Assembly: GCF_014280965.1 (NCBI RefSeq)
Contig: NZ_JACODZ010000001.1
Span: forward strand, 186,001-250,000
Source: Echinicola salinicaeni
GTDB taxonomy: Bacteria > Bacteroidota > Bacteroidia > Cytophagales > Cyclobacteriaceae
Length of the DNA: 64,000 nucleotides
Direction of reading: 5' to 3'
Shown piece by piece: positions 27,752 through 36,456 of this stretch. Under the pieces are notes generated by a model, which worked only from the letters and a program-made list of their open reading frames with translations, was not told where the DNA came from and did not search any database. The number at the start of each line of letters is the position of its first letter. Positions within the stretch are counted from its first letter, which is position 1. A program made the position numbers and the translations under genes.

Positions 27752-28489
27752 ATGAAGGAAGTGATTCACAAGGAGAACATACCCAAACATATAGCCATCA
27801 TTATGGATGGAAATGGTCGATGGGCGCAGGGAAAAGGTGCTAAACGTGTTTTTGGACATAGAAATGCCATTACTGCGGTGCGAGAGGCGATCACTGGAGC
27901 AAACGATTTGGGAGTAAAGTACCTTACCCTTTATACCTTTTCAACAGAAAATTGGTCTAGGCCAAAGTTTGAGGTCAATGCTATCATGGAATTGTTAATG
28001 AATACCATGACAAGCCAGCTCCCTGATTTAATGAAGGATAATGTGAAATTGACCTATGTGGGGGATTTTGATAGTCTTTCAGGCCGTTTTCAAAAAAAAC
28101 TTAGCGAAGTGATGGAGGCAACTTCCGGAAATACCGGGATGACCTTGGTGCTTGCACTGAGTTATAGCGGTAGATGGGAGGTGACCAAAGCGGTAAAAAA
28201 CATTGCCAAAAAAGTAGCTGACAAAGAAATTGATTTGGAGGAAGTGACGGAGGAGTTGATTTCTTCTAGTTTGCTTACCAAGGATATTCCTGATCCAGAA
28301 TTGCTGATCAGGACAAGTGGAGAATTGCGAATTAGTAATTTTCTGCTTTGGCAACTGGCCTATACAGAGCTGTATTTTACAGAGGTGTTATGGCCAGACT
28401 TTAGAAAAGAGCACCTGCATGAGGCCATCGTTGATTACCAGAACAGGGAAAGACGATTTGGAAAAACAGGTGCACAGATTAAATCATGA
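27752..28489 (+). CDS. uppS: Isoprenyl transferase (undecaprenyl diphosphate synthase)
   Basis: UppS condenses isopentenyl diphosphate units into the C55 lipid carrier used for peptidoglycan and polysaccharide assembly. The 245-residue protein has the cis-prenyltransferase motifs IIMDGNGRWAQGKGAKR near residue 17 (catalytic Asp in MDGNGRW), LTLYTFSTENWSRP, and LLIRTSGELRISNFLLWQLAYTELYF. The last four bases overlap the bamA start (ATGA-type), so the two genes are translationally coupled. This pairing of lipid-carrier synthesis with outer-membrane assembly is standard in the phylum. Confidence 0.96.
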   Translation: MKEVIHKENIPKHIAIIMDGNGRWAQGKGAKRVFGHRNAITAVREAITGANDLGVKYLTLYTFSTENWSRPKFEVNAIMELLMNTMTSQLPDLMKDNVKLTYVGDFDSLSGRFQKKLSEVMEATSGNTGMTLVLALSYSGRWEVTKAVKNIAKKVADKEIDLEEVTEELISSSLLTKDIPDPELLIRTSGELRISNFLLWQLAYTELYFTEVLWPDFRKEHLHEAIVDYQNRERRFGKTGAQIKS

Positions 28490-31191
28490 GATTAATGAGA
28501 AAAAGCTTACTAATAATTTGTTTACTTCTTTTTGCCGGTATCACCCAAGCGCAGATTAGGCTAGGACAAAGCAGGTACTCGGTTCAAAAACCAGTGGACA
28601 TTCTTGAGTTGAATTATGTTCAGCCAAAGAATTTTAAAATTGCAGAAATCAAGGCTGTTGGACTTTCGACCCTTGATGAAACCGCCATTATTTCCTTGTC
28701 TGGTCTTAAGGTCGGTGATGAAATTAGCGTGCCTGGTGATGCCATTTCAAATGCCCTGAAAAAACTCTGGGGCCAAGGGATCATCGGGGATGTAAAGATT
28801 TTGGTGACGAAGATCGAAGGGGATGAAATATACCTTTTATTGGACCTTACAGAAAGACCAAGGTTCAGTATTGTGGAGTTTAGTGGAGTGACCAGGACTC
28901 AGGAAAGTGAGCTAAAAGACAAGGTACAGATCAGAGGTCGTGTGGTACGTGATGATGTTTTGAACACTTCCAAAAGAAATATTACTCAATATTTTGTTGA
29001 AAAGGGCTACCTCAATACGGATGTGAGAGTCATTCAGGAAAGGGATACTACTTTTCCAAATAGTGTTAAGCTGAGATTTGATGTGGATAAGAAGTCCAAA
29101 ATCAAAATCAATGAGATTGCCATTGCAGGAAACGAGCATATAAGTGATGGCAAGATTAAGAAAAAGATGAAAAAGACCAACGAGCATGCCCGTGTTCGTA
29201 TTTTTAAGGATGTCTTCCAAAGATTGAAAAATGCCAATGGTGAAAATCTAAGCAATACCATTAAGTACAGAAATCCTGTTTCTGATGAAGAAGTCAAAAC
29301 CTATATCAATAAAAACATCAAATTAAACTTCTTCGCTTCTTCAAAATTCAATAAGAAGGAATACAGAAACGATAAAGATAATGTAGTCAGTTTTTATCAA
29401 AATAAGGGATATAGGGATGCAGAAATCACCCGTGATTCCATTTATAATTTTGATGAAAGAACTATCAATATTGAGCTGGACATAGAAGAAGGTAAGCAGT
29501 ACTACTATAGAAATATTAGTTTTACAGGTAATTATATCCACGATGATGAAGTGCTTTTACAAAAGTTGGGTATTCAAAAGGGGGATATCTATAATAAAGA
29601 AAGACTGGATAAAAGGTTGAATTATGATCCTAGTCGTGGGGATGATGTCAGTTCTCTTTATCAGGATGATGGTTACCTTTTCTTTACGATTGATCCTGTG
29701 GAGGTAAATGTAGTGGCCGATTCCATCGATATTGAGATGAGGATTTTTGAAGGGCCGCAGGTGACTGTAAACTCAGTTTCCATTGAAGGGAATGAAAGAA
29801 CTTCCGATCATGTGGTGATGCGTGAAATCAGGATTTTGCCTGGTCAGAAGTTTAACAGGGCCTTGTTAGTAAGGACCATCAGAGAGCTTTCCCAGATCGG
29901 ATATTTTGATCCTGAAACCATTAATCCTGATCTAAGGCCAAATTTTGAAGATGCGACAGTAGATATTGTTTTCCAATTAGAGGAGCGACCAAATGACCAG
30001 ATAGAATTGTCCGGTGGTTGGGGTGGATTCTATGGATTCGTTGGTACGGTTGGATTGGTGTTTAATAATTTCTCTGTGAAGAATATTGGTGATTTCTCGA
30101 AGTGGAGACCACTACCGGTGGGTGACGGTCAGAAATTATCACTGAGGGTGCAGGCCAATGGTAAAAGTTTCCAGAATTATAGTTTCTCATTTACGGAGCC
30201 TTGGTTTGGAGGTAAAAAGCCGAATGCCTTGAGTGTAAGTTTTAATCACTCTGTCCAGAGAAGAATTGATGTTTTTAATCAAAATAACTTTGGAGAAGAG
30301 CTGGGTTTCTTTAAGATTACCGGTGTGACTTTGGGCTTGGCCAAAAGAGTTACCTGGCCGGATGATTATTTCAGCATAAGTAATTCACTTCAGTACCAGA
30401 TTTATGAATTTGATGAATATGGTAGAAGCTTTGGTTTAAGTTATGGAACAGGTAAATCAAACAGTTTGACCTATAATATCACGGTAAGTAGATCCAATGT
30501 CGATCAGCAGATCTATCCGAGGGTAGGTTCTAATATTTCCTTAAGTGCCAACTTTACTCCTCCCTATTCGGCATTGAATAAATCAATCGATGGTGAATCA
30601 CCCGATGAAGAAAAGTATAAATGGCTGGAATATCATAAATGGATGTTTGATGCGAAATTCTATACGCCTATATTTGGCTCCAGCAAATTCGTGATCAATG
30701 CCAGGACGCACTTAGGGTTCTTGGGCTCTTATGGAAATAAGATAGGGATTATTCCTCTTGAGCGATTTGTGATGGGTGGTGATGGTATGACCTTTAATAA
30801 CTTCTCATTGGGACAGGATATCATTGGTCTAAGAGGCTATGAAAACCAGGTGATTACTCCTGGAAGAATAGAAAGAAATCAGGGGATTGAAGCTCCTTTT
30901 GGTGGTGTGGTTTATAATAAGCAGGTGATGGAACTGAGGTTCTTGGTTTCTCCAAACCCTTCCGCAACCATTTATCTGCTTGGTTTTGCTGAGGCAGGAA
31001 ACAACTGGGGAAGCTATGCGGAGTTCAACCCATATGACTTGAAGAAATCTGCAGGTTTTGGTGCGAGGATTTTTATGCCAGCTTTTGGCTTGCTAGGTAT
31101 AGACTGGGGTTATGGCTTTGATCCAGCTCCAGGTGCACCAGAGCCAAGTGGTGGAATGTTCCACTTCACAATTGGTCAACAATTCAGGTAA
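28486..31191 (+). CDS. bamA: BamA outer-membrane protein assembly factor
   Basis: BamA inserts beta-barrel proteins into the outer membrane. The 901-residue protein has a signal peptide (SLLIICLLLFAGITQAQ), five POTRA-like repeats over residues 45-480 (for example ITYFVEKGYLNTDVRV-like and FEGPQVTVNSVSIEGNERTSDHVVMREI), and a C-terminal 16-strand barrel. The barrel contains the conserved GLRGYENQVITP (VRGF-like loop 6) and ends with the aromatic IGQQFR. It is followed after three bases by the first of two Skp genes, so pore and chaperones are made together. Confidence 0.95.
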   Translation: MRLMRKSLLIICLLLFAGITQAQIRLGQSRYSVQKPVDILELNYVQPKNFKIAEIKAVGLSTLDETAIISLSGLKVGDEISVPGDAISNALKKLWGQGIIGDVKILVTKIEGDEIYLLLDLTERPRFSIVEFSGVTRTQESELKDKVQIRGRVVRDDVLNTSKRNITQYFVEKGYLNTDVRVIQERDTTFPNSVKLRFDVDKKSKIKINEIAIAGNEHISDGKIKKKMKKTNEHARVRIFKDVFQRLKNANGENLSNTIKYRNPVSDEEVKTYINKNIKLNFFASSKFNKKEYRNDKDNVVSFYQNKGYRDAEITRDSIYNFDERTINIELDIEEGKQYYYRNISFTGNYIHDDEVLLQKLGIQKGDIYNKERLDKRLNYDPSRGDDVSSLYQDDGYLFFTIDPVEVNVVADSIDIEMRIFEGPQVTVNSVSIEGNERTSDHVVMREIRILPGQKFNRALLVRTIRELSQIGYFDPETINPDLRPNFEDATVDIVFQLEERPNDQIELSGGWGGFYGFVGTVGLVFNNFSVKNIGDFSKWRPLPVGDGQKLSLRVQANGKSFQNYSFSFTEPWFGGKKPNALSVSFNHSVQRRIDVFNQNNFGEELGFFKITGVTLGLAKRVTWPDDYFSISNSLQYQIYEFDEYGRSFGLSYGTGKSNSLTYNITVSRSNVDQQIYPRVGSNISLSANFTPPYSALNKSIDGESPDEEKYKWLEYHKWMFDAKFYTPIFGSSKFVINARTHLGFLGSYGNKIGIIPLERFVMGGDGMTFNNFSLGQDIIGLRGYENQVITPGRIERNQGIEAPFGGVVYNKQVMELRFLVSPNPSATIYLLGFAEAGNNWGSYAEFNPYDLKKSAGFGARIFMPAFGLLGIDWGYGFDPAPGAPEPSGGMFHFTIGQQFR

Positions 31192-31194
31192 ATC

Positions 31195-31716
31195 ATGAAA
31201 AAGTGTCTGAAATTAGTACTTTTACTATTTTTGTTCAGTCCTGCTGTCATGGCGCAGAAGATTGGTTATGTGGATTCTGAATATGTGCTGAATAAACATC
31301 CTGATTATAAGGTTATTCAGAAGGAATTGGAGAGTCTGGCAAGTACTTGGAAAAAAGAGGCACAGAATTTGGAGAATGAGATCAAGGAAATGTACAATGC
31401 ACTCAAAGCGGAAGAAGTCCTGCTTACTGAGGAAATGTACCAAGAGCGGCTTGATGAAATCAAAGAGAAGGAAAGAAATGCCACCGCATTTAATACCAGG
31501 GTCTTTGGACCGAAGGGGCAATTTTTCCAGAAACAGTCAGAGTTAATGCAGCCCTTGCAATCCAAAATATTTGATGCCATCGATAAGGTAGCTAAACGTA
31601 ATGGCATCGCCATCATGTTTGATAAAGCGGCTGATTTATCGATGATTTATACAGATCCGGTACATGATTATTCGGATTTTGTGATAGAAGAATTAGGAAT
31701 AGAAGAAAACAAATAA
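31195..31716 (+). CDS. OmpH/Skp-family periplasmic chaperone (first copy)
   Basis: The 173-residue protein has a signal peptide (LVLLLFLFSPAVMAQ), then GYVDSEYVLNKHPDYKVIQKEL, a long charged coiled coil (about 45-110), and a return beta-strand segment (GIAIMFDKAADLSMIYTDP). Skp trimers hold unfolded outer-membrane proteins in the periplasm between their tentacle coils. It follows bamA directly and precedes a second paralogue by 18 bases, so both are probably in the bamA operon. Confidence 0.92.
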   Translation: MKKCLKLVLLLFLFSPAVMAQKIGYVDSEYVLNKHPDYKVIQKELESLASTWKKEAQNLENEIKEMYNALKAEEVLLTEEMYQERLDEIKEKERNATAFNTRVFGPKGQFFQKQSELMQPLQSKIFDAIDKVAKRNGIAIMFDKAADLSMIYTDPVHDYSDFVIEELGIEENK

Positions 31717-31734
31717 CTTAATTAAACTAAAATT

Positions 31735-32292
31735 ATGAAAGTAAGAATTATCCTTTCAGCCATTGCAATGTTCGGTTTATGCTTCGTAGCACAAGCCCAA
31801 GATGTTAAAATTGGCTATACCAATGTAGAGGTATTGATGAGCTTGATGCCAGAAATGCAGCAGATCGATGCTGATATGAAGGATTACGGTACACAATTAC
31901 AAACGAGCACCCAGACAAAACAACAAAATTTACAAAGAGAGTTTCAATCTTATCAGCAAGCTGCCCAGACCATGACCGAAGAGGCAAGAATGGCCAAGCA
32001 GCAGGAATTGAGAAAGCTTGAAGAAGAGTTTCAAAAATATCAACAAGATGCCCAGGTTTCTTATCAAAGGAAATTAGGCGAATTGTTGGAGCCGGTTCAG
32101 ACTAAGGTTTTCAATGCCATCAATTCAGTAGCCGCTGAGCACAATTATACGCATATCTTCTCTGAAACTGCTGGTCAATCTCCAGTATTGCTTTACACTA
32201 AGGAAGCTGATAAGTTCACGGAGTTGGTAGCAGCTAAACTAGGAATTGAAATTCCTGAGCAAATGCCAGAAAATGCTGAATTGCCTCAGTAA
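31735..32292 (+). CDS. OmpH/Skp-family periplasmic chaperone (second copy)
   Basis: The 185-residue paralogue has a signal peptide ending AQAQD, then VKIGYTNVEVLMSLMPEMQQID. The tentacle coil is unusually glutamine-rich (TKQQNLQREFQSYQQAAQ, about residues 60-125), and a strand region follows (YTHIFSETAGQSPVLLYTKEAD). The low similarity of the two coils suggests different clients. It is the last gene before a strong terminator, closing the run that begins near nadK. Confidence 0.92.
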   Translation: MKVRIILSAIAMFGLCFVAQAQDVKIGYTNVEVLMSLMPEMQQIDADMKDYGTQLQTSTQTKQQNLQREFQSYQQAAQTMTEEARMAKQQELRKLEEEFQKYQQDAQVSYQRKLGELLEPVQTKVFNAINSVAAEHNYTHIFSETAGQSPVLLYTKEADKFTELVAAKLGIEIPEQMPENAELPQ

Positions 32293-32312
32293 TTATTGAA
32301 TAAGATCATTTG

Positions 32313-32338
32313 AAGCCCGGCCATCAGCCGGGCTTTTT
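32313..32338 (+). terminator. Intrinsic terminator after the bamA-skp operon
   Basis: AAGCCCGGC (32313-32321) pairs perfectly with GCCGGGCTT (32327-32335) around loop CATCA, followed by a T-run. It sits 20 bases after the second Skp stop codon. Confidence 0.94.
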
Positions 32339-32376
32339 GTTTATATATTTGTTTGATTATCCTAAATCATTTCAAT

Positions 32377-32682
32377 ATGGCTAAGAAAAAGATCAAGGAC
32401 ATTATCAGGCAGTCCAACGAGGCGGTGTTGGTAGATTTTTATGCAGATTGGTGCGGGCCATGCCAGACCATGGAACTTGTTCTAGAAGAAGTGATAGATG
32501 AGCTTTCAGGAAAAGTCAAGCTATTAAAAGTTAATATCGATAAGAACAATCAGCTGGCCCTAAATTTTGCCGTCAGGTCAATCCCACATTATATCTTGTT
32601 TAAGAAAGGAAAGATCCTGTGGCGCAAAGGCGGCGTAATGACCAAAAGAGACTTACTCAAACAGCTTAAGGGAGTAGTCTAA
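32377..32682 (+). CDS. Thioredoxin
   Basis: I start at the ATG of MAKKKIKDIIRQ. The 101-residue protein is a single thioredoxin domain with the redox motif WCGPC (FYADWCGPCQTMELVLEE, near residue 28) and the cis-Pro segment VRSIPHYILFKKGK. There is no signal peptide, so it should reduce cytoplasmic disulfides. The gene lies just after the bamA operon terminator and seems to be transcribed alone. Confidence 0.93.
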   Translation: MAKKKIKDIIRQSNEAVLVDFYADWCGPCQTMELVLEEVIDELSGKVKLLKVNIDKNNQLALNFAVRSIPHYILFKKGKILWRKGGVMTKRDLLKQLKGVV

Positions 32683-32844
32683 AGCCCATTGTTTATTTTT
32701 CATGTTTATAGATTAAATTATCTATAATTGGCTTTATCTCATAGGTTTTTGTGTAAAACCATAACTAAATGTATTGTTTTATGGTAAAAACATGAAAAAT
32801 TTGTAAATTAAAAAAATAACGATTACTAAATTAATTTACCTTTT

Positions 32845-33327
32845 ATGAAAAAAATTAATCTATTATCTATAGCTTCTGTATTCGCTTTTATGTTCTTTGC
32901 TTTACAGGGAACTGCTTTTGCTCAAGGGGCGGCGGTAGAAAATGATTTTACAGATGAGGATTATGAGAAGTTTGTAGCTATCAATGTAGCTATTATTCCT
33001 GTACAGCAAGAACTCCAAGGTAAGATGGTGAAAGCTATACAAGATGAGGGTTTGGACATTAATAGATTTCAGGAATTGGCCAGGGCGCAGCAATCCGGTA
33101 ATATCAAGGATGCTTCAGATGACCCTGCTGAATTGGCCAAATTCAACCAGGCTGGACAAAAAGTAATGGAGATGCAGAAGGGTGTACAAGCTAAGGTTCA
33201 GGAAATGATCCAGGAAGAGGAACTTAGTGTTCAGACCTTTCAAAGAATGTCTATGGCCTATAATCAAGATCAAAAAGTAAAGAAAAAAATAGATACCTTG
33301 ATGCAGGAAAAAATGAACAAAGAATGA
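32845..33327 (+). CDS. DUF4168 family secreted protein
   Basis: The 160-residue protein has a signal peptide (SIASVFAFMFFALQGTAFAQ) followed by a helical body with the FTDEDYEKFVAINVAIIPVQQEL start and a C-terminal SVQTFQRMSMAYNQDQKVKKKI segment, as I recall for DUF4168. The body is probably an all-helical periplasmic domain. The function is unknown. It is monocistronic, with an AT-rich leader upstream and a strong GNRA-loop terminator downstream. Confidence 0.8.
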   Translation: MKKINLLSIASVFAFMFFALQGTAFAQGAAVENDFTDEDYEKFVAINVAIIPVQQELQGKMVKAIQDEGLDINRFQELARAQQSGNIKDASDDPAELAKFNQAGQKVMEMQKGVQAKVQEMIQEEELSVQTFQRMSMAYNQDQKVKKKIDTLMQEKMNKE

Positions 33328-33350
33328 CTTGCATAAAATGTAGGTTGAAT

Positions 33351-33378
33351 AAAGCGGGCTGAGAAGTCCGCTTTTTTT
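33351..33378 (+). terminator. Intrinsic terminator with GAGA tetraloop
   Basis: AAAGCGGGCT (33351-33360) pairs with AGTCCGCTTT (33365-33374) over 10 pairs with one G-U, closed by the tetraloop GAGA and followed by a T-run. Confidence 0.92.
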
Positions 33379-33524
33379 GTATTATCTCAGTTAATTAAAG
33401 ACTGCTTTCAATAAATTGTAAACTGAACATCCAAAAGCCTGGATTTGAGCGTAACTTTAGTGTTTAATAGGTTTTGTCAATCCATGGTTGATGTAATCAC
33501 TTAGTAATTTATAACAATAGGTTG

Positions 33525-33532
33525 TAATTTTG
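33525..33532 (+). promoter_or_regulatory. Candidate -7 box upstream of ferrochelatase
   Basis: TAATTTTG matches the Bacteroidota -7 consensus TAnnTTTG and lies 27 bases before the chosen ATG. No matching -33 TTTG at standard spacing was found, so this is tentative. Confidence 0.35.
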
Positions 33533-33558
33533 GTTTCTCTAAAAAAGTGATAGAATTT

Positions 33559-34590
33559 ATGAATAATAAGGCAAAAGTAGGAGTGCTATTGGTCAATTTA
33601 GGAACCCCAGACAGTACTGCTGTACCTCACGTAAGAAAGTATCTCAGGGAATTTTTAATGGATGAACGAGTAATAGACATCCCTTTTCTCTCTAGATGGT
33701 TTCTGGTCAATGGTATTATTGCACCTTTTAGGGCACCTAAGTCTGCTGCAGAGTACGAAAAGCTATGGACAGACCGGGGATCGCCTTTATTATTTCATAC
33801 AGAAGATTTGAAGACTAAGCTTATTCAGCAGTTGGATGCTAAGAAATACCATGTTGAAATGGCGATGCGGTATCAAAGTCCCAGTTTAGAAGAAGGACTT
33901 CGCGCACTGCAAGATGCCAAGGTGCAAAAGATCATAATATTGCCTTTATTTCCGCAATATGCTTCTGCCACCAATGGTTCAGTAATCCATAAGGTTATGG
34001 AGGTCATACAAGATTGGCAAGTGGTACCAGCGATCAATTATGTAGCAAGATTTATGGACCATCCCTTATTTTTGGAAGCCTGGAAGGAAATTGCTGAAGA
34101 AACTATGCAGGGGCAGGAATACGATGCTTATTTGTTCTCCTACCATGGATTGCCAGAGAGGCAGATTAAGAAAGCTTCTTGCAATGGTTTTTGCCAATTA
34201 AATGATAAATGTTGTGCTGTGCAGACTCCTTCCAATCAGTATTGTTACAGGGCCCAGTGTTTTTATACTACCAGATTATTGACCGAAAAAATGGGGTTGC
34301 CCAAGGATAAAGTGCATACGGCCTTTCAGTCAAGATTAGGGAAGGATCCATGGATACAGCCATATACTGAAGATAAGATCAATGAATTGGCCAAGGCAGG
34401 ATCAAAAAGGGTTTTGGCATTTTCCCCAGCATTTGTGGCCGATTGTTTGGAGACGACAGTGGAAGTAGGAGAGGAGTACAAAGAAGTTTTTGAAGCAGCA
34501 GGAGGAGAACAGTGGGACCTGGTGCCTAGTCTGAATTCCAATGATACCTGGGTAGATTGTGTAAAAGATATAGTACTTCAAAATACCTGA
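33559..34590 (+). CDS. hemH: Ferrochelatase
   Basis: Ferrochelatase inserts ferrous iron into protoporphyrin IX, the last step of protoporphyrin-dependent haem synthesis. I start at the ATG of MNNKAKVGVLLVNLGTPDS; GTG 33547 is the alternative. The 343-residue protein has the NLGTP start, PLFPQYASATNG, the metal-ligand His in FSYHGLPERQ (near residue 196), the QSRLGKDPWIQPYT segment and the conserved Glu in ADCLETTVE. An unusual cluster of six cysteines lies at residues about 208-234 (CNGFC, CC, CYRAQC). In some bacterial lineages ferrochelatases carry a [2Fe-2S] cluster, so a metal site is possible here. Confidence 0.94.
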   Translation: MNNKAKVGVLLVNLGTPDSTAVPHVRKYLREFLMDERVIDIPFLSRWFLVNGIIAPFRAPKSAAEYEKLWTDRGSPLLFHTEDLKTKLIQQLDAKKYHVEMAMRYQSPSLEEGLRALQDAKVQKIIILPLFPQYASATNGSVIHKVMEVIQDWQVVPAINYVARFMDHPLFLEAWKEIAEETMQGQEYDAYLFSYHGLPERQIKKASCNGFCQLNDKCCAVQTPSNQYCYRAQCFYTTRLLTEKMGLPKDKVHTAFQSRLGKDPWIQPYTEDKINELAKAGSKRVLAFSPAFVADCLETTVEVGEEYKEVFEAAGGEQWDLVPSLNSNDTWVDCVKDIVLQNT

Positions 34591-34661
34591 TTGATTTTAT
34601 AAAGATTTGTAATTATTATTTATTTCCCTTGAATAGATATTTCAAAAGTCGTGAAGACAAG

Positions 34662-35813
34662 ATGGGCCAATGGTTTTTGGTGCTGGGAATTGTATTGGTA
34701 TCATTTTGTTTGAGACCTTCACTAACTTCTGTGGGGCCACTGATTCCTTTGATCAGGGAAGATTTGGATTTGTCCAATGGTTGGTCTGGTTTTTTGACTA
34801 CACTGCCATTATTGATATTTGGCGTTTTTTCATTGTTGGCCAGTAGAATCGGCAGCTATTTTGGCACCATAAGGGCTATTTTGATAGCGCTGGTTTTGAT
34901 AGCTTTTGGAATTTTTATTCGGGTACAAGGAGGGGCTTTTATACTGTATTTTGGTACTGCCCTTACGGGTATTGGGATAATATTGTGTAATGTTTTATTG
35001 ATCCCCTTGATCAAGGTTAAACTGCCCGATAAGATGGGGATAATGACCAGTGGATATACTACTGGAATGTCACTTTTTGCGGCTATAGGTTCTGGGGTCA
35101 GTGTGCCGATTGCTGTTGGACTTGGGCTCGGTTGGCGGGGTGCCTTATTGGTTTGGTTGGCCTTGTTGATATTGGCTATTATTGTTTGGATTCCACAAGT
35201 GAGAAAGCATAAGGTAAAAGGACCTGAGGAAGCAGAGACCTTTGGTAATAGTGTCTGGAAATCAAAATTAGCTTGGCAAGTTAGTATTTATATGGGTATA
35301 CAGTCCCTGATGTTTTTTACCATAGTGGCCTGGTTGCCTGATTTGCTGATCAGTAAAGGCTTTTCAGTTGAGAAAGCGGGTTTTGCATTGAGCTTGATGC
35401 AGGTTGTTGGATTGATAGGTTCCTTTTTAGCACCTTTATTAGCGGTGAAATATAGATCACAAATTGCCCTTTCGGTTTTAATTGGCTTGGCATTTCTACT
35501 TGGCTATTGCTTTTTGTTTACGAGTAACTTTACCTTGCTTTATTTTGGATTGACCATTATAGGCCTATGTTTGGGAGCGAGCATCAGCTTGATTTATACT
35601 TTAATTGGTCTGAGGTCTGAAGGAGATAGAACTAGAAAGCTTTCGGGTATGGCGCAGTCAGTAGGATATTTTTTAGCCGCCTTGGGACCACTTACGGTTG
35701 GTCTTTTATTAGATTTGTTTCAGGACTTGAATTTGTTTATTGAAATATTAATCGTATTCTCCATTATTCTGGCTTATTTGGGAAGCAAGGTAGGTAGAGA
35801 CGTGAAAGTTTAA
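34662..35813 (+). CDS. MFS transporter, CynX/NimT-like
   Basis: The inner-membrane protein has about twelve hydrophobic helices in two halves with a central cytoplasmic loop (PQVRKHKVKGPEEAETF near residue 180). The start LVSFCLRPSLTSVGPLIPLIREDLDLSNGWSGFLTTLPLLIFG is characteristic of the CynX/NimT (YeaN) group of the major facilitator superfamily, which includes cyanate and nitroimidazole transporters. I chose ATG 34662 (MGQWFLV); TTG 34629 would add eleven residues. The substrate is unknown. It follows hemH by about 70 bases. Confidence 0.88.
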   Translation: MGQWFLVLGIVLVSFCLRPSLTSVGPLIPLIREDLDLSNGWSGFLTTLPLLIFGVFSLLASRIGSYFGTIRAILIALVLIAFGIFIRVQGGAFILYFGTALTGIGIILCNVLLIPLIKVKLPDKMGIMTSGYTTGMSLFAAIGSGVSVPIAVGLGLGWRGALLVWLALLILAIIVWIPQVRKHKVKGPEEAETFGNSVWKSKLAWQVSIYMGIQSLMFFTIVAWLPDLLISKGFSVEKAGFALSLMQVVGLIGSFLAPLLAVKYRSQIALSVLIGLAFLLGYCFLFTSNFTLLYFGLTIIGLCLGASISLIYTLIGLRSEGDRTRKLSGMAQSVGYFLAALGPLTVGLLLDLFQDLNLFIEILIVFSIILAYLGSKVGRDVKV

Positions 35814-35844
35814 TTTGTATTTACCATAGATTAAGAGCTGAATC

Positions 35845-36447
35845 ATGCAAGAGTTCTTTAGTACATTGGGAATTGATGACAACTTATTTACTTATGTCAT
35901 TATGCCCGTTTTGATCTTTTTGGCCAGGATCGGTGATGTGACCATCAATACGCTTCGGATAATGTTTGTTCTCAATGGTAAGAAGAACATTGCGCCTATA
36001 TTAGGTTTTTTTGAGGCTTTGATTTGGTTGTTGGCCATAGGGCAGATATTTCAAAATATTGATAACCCCTTGTCTTATATCGCCTATGCAGGAGGTTTTG
36101 CTGCCGGGACCTATATGGGAATGGTAGTGGAAGAGAAGTTGGCTTTGGGAAGGGTGTTGGTAAGGGTGATTACCAAAGAACCCATGCCGGAGCTTATAGA
36201 ATTTATGAAAGAAAAAGACTATCGATTTACCAGTGTGGGGGCTGAGGGGAGATACGGTAAGGTCAATTTACTTTTTACGGTGATGAAAAGAGATGCCCTG
36301 AAGGAATTTGTTAATAAGGTTAAGCAGTGTAATGATAAGGCCTTTTATACCATAGAAAGTGTAAAGAAAATTAGTGAAGATGATTTTAATGTGATGGAGG
36401 ACCGCCCTAGGTTTACTACAAGACTTTTTAATAGGGAAAGAAAATGA
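35845..36447 (+). CDS. UPF0316 / DUF2179-type membrane protein
   Basis: The 200-residue protein has three N-terminal membrane helices (about 17-35, 45-65, 73-92). They carry the family signature ARIGDVTINTLRIMFVLNGKK and, after the helices, GFAAGTYMGMVVEEKLALG. The C-terminal 90 residues form the soluble DUF2179-like domain (FTSVGAEGRYGKVNLLFTVMKR), a ferredoxin-like fold thought to bind a small ligand. The function is unknown. It is 31 bases after the MFS gene and nine bases before the next gene, suggesting an operon. Confidence 0.88.
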   Translation: MQEFFSTLGIDDNLFTYVIMPVLIFLARIGDVTINTLRIMFVLNGKKNIAPILGFFEALIWLLAIGQIFQNIDNPLSYIAYAGGFAAGTYMGMVVEEKLALGRVLVRVITKEPMPELIEFMKEKDYRFTSVGAEGRYGKVNLLFTVMKRDALKEFVNKVKQCNDKAFYTIESVKKISEDDFNVMEDRPRFTTRLFNRERK

Positions 36448-36456
36448 AATGATCAA

